From Betaproteobacteria bacterium (lineage in GTDB: Bacteria; Pseudomonadota; Gammaproteobacteria; Burkholderiales; Usitatibacteraceae), in NCBI GenBank assembly GCA_012274175.1, contig JAAOZZ010000094.1, positions 1 through 9,369 of the forward strand: a DNA stretch of 9,369 bases, read 5' to 3'. A model generated the notes under the pieces. That model ran no database searches. It worked only from the letters and a program-made list of their open reading frames with translations, and was not told the origin of the DNA. A program made the translations under genes and the position numbers. Below, piece after piece: positions 1-9,369 of the stretch (position 1 is the stretch's first letter; each line of letters begins with the position of its first letter).

Positions 1-1
1 G

Positions 2-3000
2 AACACCATCAACACGATGGTGGACCAGCTGCGGTCGTTCGCGTCGGAAGTCACGCGGGTGGCGCGCGAGGTGGGAACGGAAGGCAAGCTGGGCGGCCAG
101 GCGGTGGTGGAGGGCGTGTCGGGCACCTGGAAGGACCTGACCGACAGCGTGAACTACATGGCTTCCAACCTCACGGGCCAGGTGCGCAACATCGCCGACG
201 TGACCACCGCCGTGGCGCGCGGAGACCTGTCGCGCAAGATCACGGTGGACGTGAAGGGCGAGATCCTCGAGCTGAAGAACACCATCAACACGATGGTGGA
301 CCAGCTCTCGTCGTTCGCCGCGGAAGTGACCCGGGTGGCGCGCGAGGTGGGAACGGAAGGCCGGCTCGGGGGGCAAGCCGACGTGCAGGGCGTGGCGGGC
401 ACGTGGAAGGACCTGACCGACTCGGTGAACTCCATGGCCGGGAACCTCACGGGCCAGGTGCGCAACATCGCCGACGTGACCACCGCCGTGGCGCGGGGAG
501 ACCTCTCGCGCAAGATCACGGTGGACGTGAAGGGCGAGATCCTGGAGCTGAAGAACACCATCAACACCATGGTGGACCAGCTCTCGTCGTTCGCTTCGGA
601 AGTGACCCGGGTGGCGCGCGAGGTGGGCACCGAAGGCCGACTCGGGGGACAAGCCGACGTGCAGGGCGTGGCGGGCACGTGGAAGGACCTGACCGACTCG
701 GTGAATTCCATGGCCGGGAACCTCACCGCGCAGGTGCGCAACATCGCCGACGTGACGACCGCGGTTGCCAAGGGCGACCTGTCGAAGAAGATCACCGTGG
801 ACGTGAAGGGCGAGATCCTCGAGCTGAAGAACACGGTGAACACGATGGTGGACCAGCTCTCGTCGTTCGCCGCGGAAGTGACCCGGGTGGCGCGCGAGGT
901 GGGAACCGAGGGCCGCCTCGGCGGACAGGCCCAGGTGCGCGGCGTCGCGGGCACGTGGAAGGACCTGACCGACAGCGTGAACTACATGGCCTCGAACCTC
1001 ACGGGCCAGGTGCGCAACATCGCGGAGGTGACCACCGCGGTCGCGAAAGGTGACCTGTCGAAGAAGATCACGGTGGACGTGAAGGGCGAGATCCTGGAGC
1101 TGAAGAACACCATCAACACCATGGTGGACCAGCTGCGAAGCTTCGCGGCCGAGGTCACGCGGGTGGCGCGCGAGGTGGGAACGGAAGGCAAGCTGGGCGG
1201 GCAGGCGGTGGTGGAGGGCGTGTCGGGCACATGGAAGGATTTGACCGACTCGGTCAATTCCATGGCCGGCAACCTCACCGACCAGGTGCGCGGCATCGCG
1301 AAGGTGGTGACCGCGGTGGCCAACGGCGACCTGAAGCAGCAGCTCACGGTGGAGGCCAAGGGCGAGATCGCGGCCCTCGCCGACACCATCAACAGCATGA
1401 TCGAGACGCTCGCCACCTTCGCCGAGCAGGTGACCGGCGTGGCGCGCGAGGTGGGCGTGGAAGGCCAGCTGGGCGGCCAGGCGAAGGTCCCGGGCGCCTC
1501 GGGCACGTGGAAGGGCCTCACGGAGAACGTGAACCAGCTGGCGGAGAACCTCACGACCCAGGTGCGCGCCATCGCCGAGGTGGCCACCGCCGTGACCCAG
1601 GGCGACCTCACGCGCAGCATCACGGTGCAGGCCAAGGGCGAGGTCGCTGCGTTGAAGGACACCATCAACGAGATGATCCGCAACCTGCGCGACACCACGC
1701 AGAAGAACACCGAGCAGGACTGGCTCAAGACCAACCTCGCGAAGTTCTCGCGCATGCTGCAGGGCCAGAAGGAGCTGAACACCGTCGGCCGGCTCATCCT
1801 CTCGGAGCTGGCGCCCGTGGTGGGCGCCCAGCACGCGGAATTCCACGTGCTCTCCGGAGGCGAGGAATTCCCGCACCTCACGCTGCTGGCGAGCTACGCC
1901 TCCGACGGGGAGACGGCGCACGGCCGGCGCGTCGGGCTGGGCGAGGGCCTCGTGGGCCAATGCGCGCTGGAGAAGCGCAAGATCCTCCTCACCAACCCGC
2001 CCCAGGACTACCTGCGCATCGCCTCGGGCCTGGGCAGCGCCGCGCCGCGCAACATCCTCGTGTTGCCGGTGGTGTTCGAAAGCCACGTGAAGGGCGTGCT
2101 CGAGCTGGCCTCCTTCGAGGGCTTCAGCGACGTCCACCAGGCCTTCCTCGACCAGCTGACGGAGTCGATCGGCATCGTGATCAACACCATCGAGGCCAAT
2201 ACCCGCACGGAGGACCTGCTCACTCAGTCGCAGACCCTCGCGCAGGAACTGCAGAGCCGCCAGGAGGAGCTGCAGACCACGAACCAGGAGCTGCAGGAGA
2301 AGGCGCGGCTGCTGGCGCACCAGAACCAGGAGGTGGAGCGCAAGAACCAGGAAGTGGAGCAGGCGCGCCAGGCGCTCGAGGAGAAGGCGCGCCAGCTCGC
2401 CCTCACCTCGAAGTACAAGTCCGAATTCCTCGCCAACATGTCCCACGAGCTGCGCACGCCGTTGAACTCGCTGCTGATCCTCTCGGACCAGCTCTCGGGC
2501 AATGCCGAAGGCAACCTCACCTCGAAGCAGGTGGAGTTCGCGCGCACCATCCATTCGTCGGGCAACGACCTGCTGATGCTCATCAACGACATCCTCGACC
2601 TGTCGAAGATCGAGTCGGGCACGGTGGCCGTGGACGTGGGCGAGGTGCGCCTGGACGAGCTGCAGCGCTTCGTCGAGCGCACTTTCCGCCACGTGGCCGA
2701 GACCAAGGGGCTCGCCTTCGAAATCCGCCTGGACCCGCGGCTGTCCAAGTCGATCTCCACGGACGCCAAGCGCCTGCAGCAGATCCTGAGGAACCTGCTG
2801 TCCAACGCCTTCAAGTTCACCCACAAGGGCGAGGTGAACCTCGTGATCCGCCCGGCGGCCGCGGGATGGGCGTCGGACAACGACGACCTGAACCGCGCTT
2901 CCGACGTGATCGAGTTCTCCGTGACGGACACCGGCATAGGCATCCCGACGGACAAGCAGCAGATCATCTTCGAGGCGTTCCAGCAGGCCGACGGCTCCAC

Positions 3001-4513
3001 CAGCCGCAAGTACGGCGGCACCGGCCTGGGCCTGGCGATCAGCCGCGAGCTCTCGCGCCTGCTGCGCGGGGAGATCCGCCTGGTGAGCGCGCCCAACAGG
3101 GGCAGCGTCTTCTCGCTCTACCTTCCCCAGGCGTTCCCCGCGTCGCGGGTGCCGCGCAAATCTTCGGACGCGGCCGCCGTGGCGAGCGCGGCCATCGAGG
3201 CCGCGCGCCAGCCCGCGGAGCGCCGCCCGCTCGATCCCATGAGCGAGGGGGAGTTCCAGGATGCGCAGGAGCCCGCCGAGGCCTCGCCGCCGCCCGTGGT
3301 CGTGAACGAGGCCGACGACGACCGCGAGTCGATCCACCCGGGCGACCGGGTGCTGCTCGTGGTCGAGAACGACCTCGCCTTCGCGCGCGTGCTCCTGGAG
3401 GCGGCGCGCGAGCAGGGCTTCAAGGGCATCGTCACCACCCAGGGCACCACCGCGCTGTCGCTCGTGAACGAGTTCCACCCGGCCGCGATCCTGCTCGATA
3501 TCTTCCTGCCGGACATCGAGGGCTGGCGCGTGCTCTCGAGGCTAAAGAACGACATCACCTTGCGGCACACGCCCGTGCACGTGGTCTCCACCGAGGAAGC
3601 GCGCGAGCGCGCGGTCGACTCGGGCGCGCGCCGCTTCATCGCCAAGCCGATGCAAAGCCGCAAGGCGGTCGACGAGGTGCTCGCGGAGATCTACGAGTAC
3701 ACGTCCTCCGACCGGCGCCGGCTGCTCATCGTGGAGCCGGACCCGGCGCGCATGTCGACCCTGCGCGATTGCCTGAGTAGCCTCGAGAACGTGGAGCTCA
3801 TCTGCGCGAGCGACGCGCGGCGCGGCGCGGAGCTGCTGCGCGAGCCGGACCTGGACTGCGCCATCGTGAATCCCGAGACCCCGGAGCTGGACCTGGCCGC
3901 GCTGATGGACGAGGTGCACGAGGTCCTTGTCTCGCCGCCGCCGGTCATCGCCTACGGGCACCCCATGGCGGCGTCGGTGGGCGCGGCGAGCGTGGCGCTG
4001 GCACACGTGCCCGGACTGCGCGAGGTTCACTCCATCGAGCGCGTGCTCGACGAGGTCGTGCGCGCGCTGCACATCGACGTGACCCACGTGAGCGACGGCC
4101 ACCGCAAGGTGATCGACGACCTCCACGGCTCGGCGAAGGCGCTGGCGGGCCGCAGGGTGCTCATCGTCGACGACGACATCCGCAACATCTTCGCGCTCTC
4201 GTCGGTGCTCGAGGACTACGGCATGGAGATCAGGACGGCGGACAACGGCCGCGAGGCGATCGGGCTCGCGCGCGGCGGCGAGCTCGACGTGATCCTCATG
4301 GACATCATGATGCCGGAGATGGACGGACTCGAGACCATGCGCGAGATCCGCAAGATTCCCGGGTGCAGGGACCTTCCGATCGTGGCCGTCACCGCGAAGG
4401 CGATGAAGGGCGATCGCGAGCGCTGCATCGAGGCCGGCGCCTGGGATTACCTCTCGAAGCCCGTCGACCGCGACCAGCTCATAGCGGTCCTCAAGGCGTG
4501 GCTGCAGCGATGA
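2..4513 (+). CDS. Poly-HAMP hybrid histidine kinase, Nik1/Os-1 (group III) type, 5' partial
   Basis: This is a sensor hybrid histidine kinase that autophosphorylates a histidine and passes phosphate to its own receivers. The frame is open to the left edge, so the N-terminus and true start are outside the window. Residues are numbered from the in-frame ATG at 17. Domains in order: six 92-residue HAMP-pair units (1-552); GAF (about 575-728); a Gln/Glu-rich coiled coil (about 729-797); HisKA with the H-box SHELRTPLN and phosphoacceptor His810; HATPase with N-box Asn926/Asn930, G1 box DTGIGIP (971-977) and G2 box GGTGLGL (1000-1006); an acidic, Pro-rich linker (about 1040-1109); REC1 (1110-1225, Asp1161, Lys1210); REC2 (1235-1350, degenerate, Asn1285 where Asp is expected); REC3 (1378-1498, VDDD, Asp1429, Lys1481). 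No membrane segment is seen in the visible part, so it is probably cytoplasmic, as fungal Nik1 is. It is followed after 13 bases by a second hybrid kinase. The stimulus is unknown. Confidence 0.96.
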   Translation, partial: NTINTMVDQLRSFASEVTRVAREVGTEGKLGGQAVVEGVSGTWKDLTDSVNYMASNLTGQVRNIADVTTAVARGDLSRKITVDVKGEILELKNTINTMVDQLSSFAAEVTRVAREVGTEGRLGGQADVQGVAGTWKDLTDSVNSMAGNLTGQVRNIADVTTAVARGDLSRKITVDVKGEILELKNTINTMVDQLSSFASEVTRVAREVGTEGRLGGQADVQGVAGTWKDLTDSVNSMAGNLTAQVRNIADVTTAVAKGDLSKKITVDVKGEILELKNTVNTMVDQLSSFAAEVTRVAREVGTEGRLGGQAQVRGVAGTWKDLTDSVNYMASNLTGQVRNIAEVTTAVAKGDLSKKITVDVKGEILELKNTINTMVDQLRSFAAEVTRVAREVGTEGKLGGQAVVEGVSGTWKDLTDSVNSMAGNLTDQVRGIAKVVTAVANGDLKQQLTVEAKGEIAALADTINSMIETLATFAEQVTGVAREVGVEGQLGGQAKVPGASGTWKGLTENVNQLAENLTTQVRAIAEVATAVTQGDLTRSITVQAKGEVAALKDTINEMIRNLRDTTQKNTEQDWLKTNLAKFSRMLQGQKELNTVGRLILSELAPVVGAQHAEFHVLSGGEEFPHLTLLASYASDGETAHGRRVGLGEGLVGQCALEKRKILLTNPPQDYLRIASGLGSAAPRNILVLPVVFESHVKGVLELASFEGFSDVHQAFLDQLTESIGIVINTIEANTRTEDLLTQSQTLAQELQSRQEELQTTNQELQEKARLLAHQNQEVERKNQEVEQARQALEEKARQLALTSKYKSEFLANMSHELRTPLNSLLILSDQLSGNAEGNLTSKQVEFARTIHSSGNDLLMLINDILDLSKIESGTVAVDVGEVRLDELQRFVERTFRHVAETKGLAFEIRLDPRLSKSISTDAKRLQQILRNLLSNAFKFTHKGEVNLVIRPAAAGWASDNDDLNRASDVIEFSVTDTGIGIPTDKQQIIFEAFQQADGSTSRKYGGTGLGLAISRELSRLLRGEIRLVSAPNRGSVFSLYLPQAFPASRVPRKSSDAAAVASAAIEAARQPAERRPLDPMSEGEFQDAQEPAEASPPPVVVNEADDDRESIHPGDRVLLVVENDLAFARVLLEAAREQGFKGIVTTQGTTALSLVNEFHPAAILLDIFLPDIEGWRVLSRLKNDITLRHTPVHVVSTEEARERAVDSGARRFIAKPMQSRKAVDEVLAEIYEYTSSDRRRLLIVEPDPARMSTLRDCLSSLENVELICASDARRGAELLREPDLDCAIVNPETPELDLAALMDEVHEVLVSPPPVIAYGHPMAASVGAASVALAHVPGLREVHSIERVLDEVVRALHIDVTHVSDGHRKVIDDLHGSAKALAGRRVLIVDDDIRNIFALSSVLEDYGMEIRTADNGREAIGLARGGELDVILMDIMMPEMDGLETMREIRKIPGCRDLPIVAVTAKAMKGDRERCIEAGAWDYLSKPVDRDQLIAVLKAWLQR
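17..1672 (+). repeat. Six tandem 276-bp repeats encoding HAMP-pair units
   Basis: The in-frame ATG (Met-Val/Ile) that begins each unit recurs at 17, 293, 569, 845, 1121 and 1397, with the next at 1673. Every unit is therefore exactly 276 bp (92 codons) with no indels. Units 1-4 are near-identical in DNA as well as protein; unit 5 diverges in its second half and unit 6 throughout. Each unit has a divergent half ([13 protein letters not shown]...[11 protein letters not shown]) and a canonical half (VTTAVA.GDL...[17 protein letters not shown]), which I read as two HAMP domains of about 46 residues without a linker. The first 16 bases of the window (NTINT) are the end of another canonical half, so the array continues to the left and the total copy number is unknown. 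Confidence 0.95.
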
Positions 4514-4526
4514 GGAAACCCATCCC

Positions 4527-6680
<2,154 letters not shown>

Positions 6681-6682
6681 GG

Positions 6683-6691
6683 TGCTATGAT
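6683..6691 (+). promoter_or_regulatory. Candidate extended -10 promoter for thrS
   Basis: TGCTATGAT begins three bases after the kinase stop codon. It combines a TG extension with TATGAT (5 of 6 matches to TATAAT). No convincing -35 is visible 16-18 bases upstream, where the sequence is GC-rich kinase coding DNA, but extended -10 promoters can work without one. The predicted transcript start is near 6698, giving a leader of about 154 nt before thrS. This rests on motif inspection only. Confidence 0.45.
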
Positions 6692-6733
6692 GGGCGCGCG
6701 AATCGACGCATGGCGAGCGAAAGGGCCCCGGTT

Positions 6734-6775
6734 ATGAGACCGCCGACTACGTTCCTTCCCGAAGGACATCCGTAA
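6734..6775 (+). CDS. Possible thrS leader peptide (13 aa, Thr-Thr)
   Basis: A short frame ATG to TAA encodes [13 protein letters not shown], with two consecutive threonine codons (ACT ACG, 6746-6751). AGGG at 6722-6725 lies 8 bases upstream and could act as a weak Shine-Dalgarno sequence. The frame sits between the candidate promoter and the intrinsic terminator of the thrS leader, where an attenuator peptide would be expected. Leader peptides rich in the cognate amino acid control amino-acid operons and pheST in Proteobacteria. Only two Thr codons are present, so a frame of this kind could also occur by chance. Confidence 0.3.
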   Translation: MRPPTTFLPEGHP

Positions 6776-6808
6776 CACGGGCTTGCCCCTGCGTCGCAGT
6801 CGCACAGG

Positions 6809-6833
6809 AAGCGCGGTCCGCCCGCGCTTTTTT
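6809..6833 (+). terminator. Intrinsic terminator/attenuator in the thrS leader
   Basis: AAGCGCGG (6809-6816) and CCGCGCTT (6822-6829) form a perfect 8-bp stem with a 5-base loop, six of the pairs being G-C. The T-run covers 6828-6833. Only 18 bases lie between the last T and the thrS ATG, and they include its Shine-Dalgarno sequence, so no promoter fits in between. Transcription of thrS must therefore pass through this terminator. It may end kinase-operon readthrough, attenuate thrS, or do both. Confidence 0.75.
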
Positions 6834-6851
6834 CATTTCGAGGTCACGAAC

Positions 6852-8759
6852 ATGGTTGCCATCACGCTGCCGGACGGATCGGTCCGGCAATTCGACCAGC
6901 CGGTCACGGTGGGAGAAGTCGCCGCTTCCATCGGCCCGGGGCTCGCGAAGGCCGCGCTCGGCGGCAAGGTGGACGGGAAGCTCGTCGATGTGAGCCACGC
7001 GATCCTTGGCGACGCGAAGCTCGCGATCGTCACCGACAAGGACCCCGAGGGGCTCGACCTCATCCGGCATTCCACCGCGCACCTGCTCGCCTACGCGGTG
7101 AAGGAGCTGTTTCCCGAAGCCCAGGTCACCATCGGTCCGGTGATCGAGAACGGCTTCTACTACGACTTCGCGTACAAGCGGCCCTTCACGCCCGAGGACC
7201 TCGCCGCCATCGAGAAGCGCATGGCGGAGCTCGCCAGGAAGGACCTCCCGGTCTCGCGCGAGGAGTGGAAGCGCGAGGACGCCGTGAAGTTCTTCCAATC
7301 CATCGGCGAGAAGTACAAGGCGCAGCTCATCGCCGCGATCCCCTCCGAAGAGGGCATCAGCCTCTACCGGGAAGGGGACTTTATCGACCTGTGCCGCGGG
7401 CCCCACGTGCCGTCGACGGGCAAGCTCAAGGTGTTCAAGCTGATGAAGGTGGCGGGCGCCTACTGGAGGGGAGACTCGAAGAACGAGATGCTCCAGCGCA
7501 TCTACGGCACCGCGTGGGCGAAGAAGGAGGACCAGGACGCGTACCTCGCGATGATCGAGGAAGCGGAGAAGCGCGACCATCGGCGCATCGGCAAGCAGCT
7601 CGACCTCTTCCACATGCAGGACGAGGCGCCGGGCATGGTCTTCTGGCACCCCAAGGGCTGGACGCTGTGGCAGCAGGTCGAGCAGTACATGCGCGGCGTC
7701 TACCGTGACAACGGCTACCAGGAGGTACGCTGCCCGATGATCCTCGACCGCTCCCTCTGGGAGAAATCGGGTCACTGGGAGAACTACAAGGACAACATGT
7801 TCACGACGGAGTCGGAGAAGCGCGACTTCGCGATCAAGCCGATGAACTGCCCGGGGCACGTGCAGGTTTTCAACTCGGACCTGCGCAGCTACCGCGACCT
7901 TCCGCTGCGCTACGGCGAGTTCGGCGCCTGCCATAGGAACGAGCCGTCGGGCGCGCTGCACGGCATCATGCGCGTGCGCGGATTCACCCAGGACGACGGC
8001 CACATCTTCTGCACCGAGGACCAGATCCTGCCCGAGTGCGCCGCGTTCACCGCCCTGCTGCAGAAGGTGTACGCGGACTTCGGCTTCCGCGACATCGTCT
8101 ACAAGGTGGCCACGCGGCCGGACAAGCGCGTGGGCTCCGACGAGGCCTGGGGCAAGTCGGAGCATGCGCTCATGGAGTCGCTGCGCCAGTCGGGATGCCG
8201 CTTCGAGGTGTCCCCCGGGGAAGGGGCTTTCTACGGACCCAAGATCGAATATTCCCTCAAGGACGCCATCGGCCGCGTGTGGCAGTGCGGCACCATGCAG
8301 GTTGACTTCAACATGCCGGTGCTCCTGGACGCCGAGTTCGTCGACGAGGACAACACGCGCAAGCACCCGGTGATGCTGCACCGCGCCATCGTGGGATCGA
8401 TGGAACGCTTCATCGGCATTCTCATCGAGAACCACGCGGGCGCGATGCCGCCCTGGCTTGCACCGGTGCAGGTGGTCGTGATGAATGTGACCGACCGCCA
8501 GGAGGGCTATGTGCGCGAAGTGGCCGGCGCGTTGCGCGCGGCGGGATTCCGGGTCGCGACGGATTTGCGGAACGAGAAAATAACGTATAAAATTCGAGAA
8601 CATAGCATCCAAAAACTTCCTTACCAGCTGGTACTCGGAGATAAGGAAGTCGCCGCAAGGACGGTCTCAGCGAGAACGCGCGCCGGGGAGAACCTGGCAC
8701 CGGTCCCGCTCGAGGCCTTTATTTCGCGCTTGAAGGCCGAGGTCGAGTCGCGGAAATAG
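6852..8759 (+). CDS. thrS: Threonyl-tRNA synthetase
   Basis: This class II aminoacyl-tRNA synthetase charges tRNA-Thr in the cytoplasm. It is 635 aa, against 642 in E. coli. Domains in order: TGS (about 1-62), the editing domain with HSTAHLL (His73, His77) and Cys181/His185 for clearing Ser-tRNA-Thr, the class II catalytic core (about 240-530), and the anticodon-binding domain (about 535-635). The catalytic zinc ligands are Cys333 (MNCPGH), His384 (DDGHIF) and His510 (MLHRA). Motif 2 is seen around [15 protein letters not shown] 6852 is chosen because MVAITLPDG is the typical N-terminus and GAGG at 6840-6843 lies 8 bases upstream. An in-frame TTG at 6783 would add 23 residues encoded by the terminator stem and is rejected. 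The codons from about 8571 to 8640 are AT-rich and unlike the rest of the gene, although the protein sequence there looks normal. Confidence 0.99.
   Translation: MVAITLPDGSVRQFDQPVTVGEVAASIGPGLAKAALGGKVDGKLVDVSHAILGDAKLAIVTDKDPEGLDLIRHSTAHLLAYAVKELFPEAQVTIGPVIENGFYYDFAYKRPFTPEDLAAIEKRMAELARKDLPVSREEWKREDAVKFFQSIGEKYKAQLIAAIPSEEGISLYREGDFIDLCRGPHVPSTGKLKVFKLMKVAGAYWRGDSKNEMLQRIYGTAWAKKEDQDAYLAMIEEAEKRDHRRIGKQLDLFHMQDEAPGMVFWHPKGWTLWQQVEQYMRGVYRDNGYQEVRCPMILDRSLWEKSGHWENYKDNMFTTESEKRDFAIKPMNCPGHVQVFNSDLRSYRDLPLRYGEFGACHRNEPSGALHGIMRVRGFTQDDGHIFCTEDQILPECAAFTALLQKVYADFGFRDIVYKVATRPDKRVGSDEAWGKSEHALMESLRQSGCRFEVSPGEGAFYGPKIEYSLKDAIGRVWQCGTMQVDFNMPVLLDAEFVDEDNTRKHPVMLHRAIVGSMERFIGILIENHAGAMPPWLAPVQVVVMNVTDRQEGYVREVAGALRAAGFRVATDLRNEKITYKIREHSIQKLPYQLVLGDKEVAARTVSARTRAGENLAPVPLEAFISRLKAEVESRK
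8565..8591 (+). promoter_or_regulatory. Candidate internal promoter for infC within thrS
   Basis: TATAAA (8586-8591) is a good -10 match. A weak -35, TTGCGG (8565-8570), lies 15 bases upstream, a short spacing. The element sits in an AT-rich patch (16 G/C in the 50 bases 8571-8620, about 32%) inside a GC-rich gene. In E. coli, infC is also transcribed from promoters inside thrS, so the position makes sense. The predicted start near 8598 would give a leader of about 240 nt before infC. Confidence 0.4.
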
Positions 8760-8807
8760 GGCAACAGGGGGCGCCGCACGGTCATAGAAGTGACATTAAA
8801 TGTGTGC

Positions 8808-8839
8808 GCTAAAAGATTAATTTTTAAAGGAATTTTAGC
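8808..8839 (+). promoter_or_regulatory. infC ribosome-binding-site hairpin
   Basis: GCTAAAA (8808-8814) and TTTTAGC (8833-8839) form a perfect 7-bp inverted repeat. The 18-base loop contains the Shine-Dalgarno sequence AAGGA (8827-8831). The 3' arm ends directly before the ATA start codon at 8840, so the stem lies against the initiation codon and presents the ribosome-binding site in the loop. Five of the seven pairs are A-U, so the stem is weak and could act as a tunable or thermally labile gate. The 80-base gap between thrS and infC is otherwise unremarkable and AT-rich. Confidence 0.5.
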
Positions 8840-9361
8840 ATAGCTCAGGATAAAGCAGTTCGCATCAACGGCGAGATCAATTCTCCCGAAGTGCGCCTCG
8901 TCGGCATCGAGGGGGAAGCGATCGGCATCGTCCGGATCGAAGAGGCCATGCGGCTCGCGGAAGAGAGCGAGATCGACCTGGTCGAGATCGCGCCGACGGC
9001 GAAACCGCCGGTCTGCCGTTTGATGGACTATGGCAAGTTCAAGTACCGCGAGAGCAAGAAAGCCCACGAAGCCAAGCTCAAGCAGAAGCAGATCCAGGTG
9101 AAGGAAGTGAAGTTCCGGCCCGGCACCGACGAAGGCGATTACAAGATCAAGGTACGCAACCTCACCCGCTTCCTCACGGAGGGCGACAAGACGAAGGTGA
9201 CGCTGCGCTTCCGGGGACGCGAGATGGCGCACCAGGAGCTGGGCGTGGCGTTGCTCAAGCGCGTGGAGGCGGATCTCGCCCCGGTGGGCTCGGTCGAGCA
9301 ATGGCCGAAGCTGGAAGGGCGGCAGATGATCATGATCCTCTCGCCGAAAAAGAAACATTGA
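8840..9361 (+). CDS. infC: Translation initiation factor IF-3, ATA start codon
   Basis: IF-3 binds the 30S subunit, prevents early 50S joining and rejects non-canonical start codons. The product is 173 aa (E. coli 180). The N-domain begins [12 protein letters not shown], the family signature region [15 protein letters not shown] covers about residues 60-74 and leads into the Lys-rich linker helix, and the C-domain (about 85-173) ends in the usual basic tail SPKKKH. The start is placed at ATA 8840: an in-frame TAA lies at 8825-8827, AAGGA is 8 bases upstream, and no ATG, GTG or TTG occurs in frame before GTG 8891. Starting at 8891 would delete 17 conserved N-terminal residues. E. coli infC uses AUU, and the rare codon lets IF-3 repress its own translation. 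ATA here implies the same feedback. The gene follows thrS after 80 bases; rpmI-rplT are expected beyond the window. Confidence 0.96.
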   Translation: MAQDKAVRINGEINSPEVRLVGIEGEAIGIVRIEEAMRLAEESEIDLVEIAPTAKPPVCRLMDYGKFKYRESKKAHEAKLKQKQIQVKEVKFRPGTDEGDYKIKVRNLTRFLTEGDKTKVTLRFRGREMAHQELGVALLKRVEADLAPVGSVEQWPKLEGRQMIMILSPKKKH

Positions 9362-9369
9362 AGCGAAGC

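Noticed and set aside
154..954. Minus-strand frame with internal protein repeats opposite the HAMP array
   Set aside because: The repeats are simply the reverse complement of the 276-bp HAMP units; no independent coding signal is seen.
17..1672. Tandem repeats as a CRISPR or non-coding satellite
   Set aside because: The 276-bp unit is an exact multiple of three, is continuously open and encodes recognisable HAMP domains.
1231..3780. 849-codon plus-strand frame overlapping the first kinase in another phase
   Set aside because: It is Gly/Arg/Pro/His-rich with no domain, the typical +1 shadow of a GC-rich coding sequence.
6771..6794. CGT triplets in the thrS leader (6771-6773, 6792-6794) as a tRNA-Thr anticodon mimic like the E. 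coli operator
   Set aside because: I could not draw an anticodon-like arm with a seven-base loop and a stable stem around either triplet.
6783..6851. In-frame TTG upstream extension of thrS (23 extra residues)
   Set aside because: The extension is encoded by the terminator hairpin and T-run, while ATG 6852 has a well-spaced Shine-Dalgarno and the normal family N-terminus.
6747..8612. 621-codon open frame on the minus strand opposite thrS
   Set aside because: It mirrors thrS, has low-complexity His/Val/Arg/Leu content and no known motif. The plus-strand gene is unambiguous.
8790..8815. GTGACA and TAAAAG as a promoter just before infC
   Set aside because: The spacing is about 14 bases and the -10 is poor; the transcript would start almost at the Shine-Dalgarno sequence.

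Overview
The window is a high-GC bacterial chromosome segment with four protein genes, all on the + strand and closely packed. The order thrS-infC, the sequences of both proteins and the GC-rich codon use fit a proteobacterium. Betaproteobacteria is my best guess, but I cannot name a genus from sequence alone. No tRNA, rRNA, insertion sequence, CRISPR array or phage gene is visible, and the long minus-strand frames are shadows of the plus-strand genes.

Region 1 (2-6680) holds two adjacent hybrid histidine kinases separated by 13 bases, probably one operon whose start lies upstream of the window. The first is cut at its 5' end. Its visible part is a poly-HAMP array of six head-to-tail units of exactly 276 bp, followed by GAF, coiled coil, HisKA, HATPase and three receiver domains. 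This resembles the fungal group III (Nik1/Os-1) kinases. Its middle receiver has lost the phosphoacceptor aspartate. The second kinase is REC-GAF-HisKA-HATPase-REC. Together they give two kinase cores and five receiver modules with no DNA-binding or enzymatic output domain, so the final output partner must be encoded elsewhere or just upstream.

Region 2 (6681-6851) is the thrS leader. It carries an extended -10 promoter candidate, a 13-codon reading frame with two adjacent Thr codons, and a strong intrinsic terminator whose T-run ends 18 bases before the thrS start codon. This layout suggests transcription attenuation of threonyl-tRNA synthetase, possibly by a leader peptide.

Region 3 (6852-9361) holds thrS (complete, 635 aa, all editing and zinc ligands present) and infC (complete, 173 aa). 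infC starts at the non-canonical codon ATA, preceded by a good Shine-Dalgarno sequence that sits in the loop of a perfect 7-bp inverted repeat whose 3' arm touches the start codon. The 3' part of thrS contains an AT-rich, rare-codon patch with a TATAAA box, a candidate internal promoter for infC. The usual next genes of this cluster (rpmI, rplT) would lie beyond the right edge; only 8 bases follow infC.

The most interesting signals are not in the gene list: the thrS attenuator-like leader, the infC start-codon hairpin, the AT-rich promoter-like patch inside thrS, and the near-identical, mosaic HAMP repeats.
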